In this document: piece after piece, positions 61,358-64,000 of the stretch
Position numbering within the stretch: the stretch's first letter is position 1
Layout of the letters: every line of letters starts with the position of its first letter
DNA from: Candidatus Brachybacter algidus
GTDB lineage: Bacteria; Bacteroidota; Bacteroidia; Chitinophagales; Saprospiraceae
Assembly (NCBI GenBank): GCA_016711705.1
Contig: JADJSK010000002.1
Location: 744,001 to 808,000, forward strand
Length of the DNA: 64,000 nucleotides
Direction: 5' to 3'
Notes under the pieces: model-generated
The model's input: the letters and a program-made list of their open reading frames with translations, nothing else
The model's database searches: none
What the model was told of the DNA's origin: nothing
Program-made: the position numbers and the translations under genes

Positions 61358-64000
61358 TTATTCTCCTTCTGATTCAGTATCCTCCTCTTTTTGGATGAGA
61401 TTATTTCCGGACTTGTCTTTTTTCTTAACTGCTGCCAGCTTATTATTGGCTTCATCTAATATTTCCTGATCGTCCTGGAAATTTTCAATTACGGCTTCCA
61501 ACGCTGCTTTAGCATTGAAATAATCACCTTTTTCTGTCAATATGTCAGCAGTCAGGATCAGTGACTTAGCGACCCAGTATGGATATTCTCCATTAGCCTC
61601 CATTGATTCTTGTGCCAATTGTTCAGCTGTTTCCAAATCCTTTCTTATGAAATAAATCTGTGCTATTCTGTATCTAGCTTCAGCAGTCTGAACAGTCTCT
61701 GAATTTTTAACTACCTCATTATAAGATTTAAGCGCTGTAGAATAATCTTTTATATCCTGAGCAGATTTAGCTCTGAAGAAATGTGCAGATGATTTTTGCT
61801 CCATTGATGCACGTGGACTATTGATGACCAGATCCGCCAAACGCACTACATCTTTTTGCTTACCTATTCGGTAAGCACTTCTCAAAGCTCCAATCTGAGC
61901 TTCGAATTTTTTGTCCTCTTTCGTTTCAAGTTCTGCCCATGTTGAATAGTAGGTAAATGCACCTTCAAAATCATTGCTGAAGTTGTAGGAAATAATTGCA
62001 GCTTTTTCAAGTGCATCTTTGTAAAAATCACTATTGCCAAGTCCAATTACATATTTGTAGTCAGCCAAAGCAGGATCATATTGTTTTAATGCAGCATTAC
62101 TCTCTCCTCTATGATAATATGCTTCCATTGTGCGCGCCCCTTTTGGATATTTCTTTATGTAGGTTCCATATGCTGTAATGGCCTCCTTATAATTTCCATC
62201 TTCATAGTAATTTTCTGCAACCTGAAAATTGGCGACATCCTTTTCATCAGTGCTGGATTTGTAACCTGGTATTGTTTCCGCATAAGCAAAAAACTCATCA
62301 GGCTTCTTAAGGTCCGTGACATAGATCTCTTTAATAGCTACAAGAGCAGCATCAGCTTCCTCTTTGTTGGGATTGTTTTTGTAAACATCTTTATAGGACT
62401 TGAGTGCATTATCATAGTCATTCTGATTATAATAAAGCAAGCCCATTTTTAGCAACGCTTTGTTGATGAGATTTGATTTTTTTCCCTGCTCATTAACCAG
62501 TCTTTTTAGAGCACTTAGACCTTCTTGTGGTCTGTTAAGTGCTTCATAAGTATTGCCCATCTCAAGTAGCGCATCATCTGCATAATCAGAATCTGAATAT
62601 TTATCTGCAATATTTTTCAAGCCGGATAGTTTTGCATTCGTATTGCCCTGAAGTCCTGAAATGACTGCATTTTGAAACAATGCATATACAAAGTTGGGAT
62701 ATTTTTTGTCAATTGCAATGTCATAATATTCTTTTGCTTTGGCGTAATTATTCTTTTTAAGATGTGAATCTCCCGCCCTAAGAGTAGCATCAGGTAATAA
62801 TCTCGAACCCACAAATGGATCTTCAGAGCTTCTCACATTTTTGAATCCTGCGATCGCCTTTTCAAAATATTTTAATGATTCAACATAATTTTCCTCTTTT
62901 AAATAAATATACCCTAGATCATAATTTCCTGCAGCAATGCCACTTTGAGGAGGAAGACCTTTCATATCATCCGCCATCGCTAAGAACTGATTTAGTTCAG
63001 TTTTGGCACCTTTCATATTGTCTTTATTATACATAGCATCTCCAAGGAAAAAATGCGATTGAGCTTTTATCTTTATGTCCGAACCTGTATTTAAGGCCTT
63101 TGTGAACAATGCCTGGCAAGCATCCCATGATTTTGGGGTATGGAGCTGTATTCCTCGATAAAACAAAACTTTTTGGTAAGTTTCTGTCATTTTGGGGGAT
63201 TTATTAGGTATAGTTTCAAGGAGTTTCAGGGCTTTTTCGTAGTCCTTGGTGTTGATCAAAACATCGCTTATTAATTCTTGCGATTCTGCATAATATTTGG
63301 ATTCAGGTTTGATTGCTTGTAGGGTGGTGATAGCTTCACGATCGAATCCTAATTCTACCGACAACTTAGCATAATTGAATAGGGCTTCTTCATTGATAGC
63401 AGGGTCAAATTTCTTACCTGAAGCTTTGAAAAACGCGTTTCGGGCAGCACTTTTATCATTGATTCTTAAGTAAGAATCAGCCATGTAGAACATAGCGTAC
63501 ATGCCCATTTCTGTGTTTTGATCACCCAATGCCTTTAGTGTTCCTATAGCCTTGGTGTATTCTTTCAATTTATATTGAGCCACACCTAATTGGAATATAT
63601 CTTCTTCTCTTTTTTTGCCTGAACTATTGGCAAACTCTTCCAGATATGGCATTGCTTTCTCGTAATCACCCATCTCGAAATATGCCTGACCTAATATTTG
63701 CCTTACTTCTGCTTGTTTTTAATTGCAGGATCTTCTAAAAGCGGCTCTGCATAAGCGATAAGCTCATCGTATTTTTTTTGTGCTAATAGGATCTGACAAA
63801 TGTGGATTGGCACAACTGTTTTATATTTTTTTGAATTACTGAGTGTTTTAAATGCTGCTACAGCCGCGTCAAAATCATTAGTATAATAAGCGGAGAGACC
63901 GTAATAATAATTGGCAGGCTCGTAATATTTATTTTTTAAATTTTTGATTGCACCAAATGAAGCCTTTGATTCTGAGTATTTCTTTTTAACGAATTGCGCA
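61358..64000 (-). CDS. Long tetratricopeptide-repeat protein, 5' part outside the window, frameshifted
   Basis: At least ~880 residues of TPR repeats (for example ALLKMGLLYYNQNDYDNALK, AYYHRGESNAALKQYDPALA, AEARYRIAQIYFIRKDLETA), ending in an acidic/lysine tail. The frame breaks at the T5 run 63717-63721. One extra T joins EPLLEDPAIKKQAEVRQILG and lets the reading continue to the right edge (YYEPANYYYGLSAYYTNDF). The N-terminus is outside the window, so a signal peptide cannot be judged. It sits upstream of the barrel gene. Such long periplasmic TPR proteins serve as scaffolds; the partner is unknown. Confidence 0.85.

Overview
This window is chromosomal DNA from a member of the Bacteroidota, AT-rich, most likely near the Saprospiria/Chitinophagia; the class is an inference without a search. 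The evidence is direct: many promoters with the phylum-specific -7 box TAnnTTTG, lipoproteins and outer-membrane barrels, two cargo proteins with type IX secretion C-termini (a type A tail on an M14 carboxypeptidase, a CHU_C-like type B tail on a giant SprB-repeat protein), a GWxTD protein, L31 type B and NtrC-type sigma-54 regulation. No phage, plasmid, CRISPR-Cas or complete insertion sequence is visible.

Layout. 1-6.1 kb: end of an OMP gene, Ppx/GppA, an NlpC/P60 lipoprotein, a cobalamin riboswitch driving a BtuG-like surface propeller lipoprotein, and a membrane protein/XRE regulator pair with an apparent operator. 6.2-12.3 kb: a glutamate-cysteine-ligase/CBS fusion, an LpxH-like phosphoesterase overlapping methylmalonyl-CoA mutase, and chorismate synthase. 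12.4-17 kb: lipoproteins, an esterase, a GWxTD protein and glutaminyl cyclotransferase. 17.4-24.9 kb: Mfd, a spermidine-synthase-like methyltransferase with a GlmU-like protein, L31 and YraN. 25.4-34 kb: PdxH, a glycosyltransferase, RibBA with an eroded RibA half, YcxB-like, PgpH with the cobalamin adenosyltransferase, and ChrA. 34.4-43.4 kb: DnaE, an HTH-less sigma-54 response regulator, MnmA and RimM. 43.5-50 kb: thiolase, carboxypeptidase, initiator tRNA, DusB and CCA transferase. 50-64 kb: FKBP, a small lipoprotein, MFS, the SprB-like giant, a Nudix-like protein, PurC, an outer-membrane barrel and a long TPR protein that runs off the window.

Three themes link separate genes. (1) Cobalamin use: a B12 riboswitch with a surface B12-binder candidate, the AdoCbl-dependent mutase, and the adenosyltransferase that makes its cofactor. 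(2) tRNA and ribosome maturation: MnmA, RimM, DusB, CCA transferase and tRNA-fMet within 9 kb. (3) Surface export by T9SS.

Two non-gene patterns stand out. At least 12 gene 3' ends, on both strands, abut or overlap arrays of 7- or 8-bp words, resembling the STRR heptamer arrays of cyanobacteria; the largest also has a ~99-bp higher-order unit. There are also small palindromic and MITE-like dispersed repeats. Finally, six otherwise well conserved genes each carry one frameshift, mostly one base missing in a homopolymer, which points to residual long-read error more than to real gene decay.
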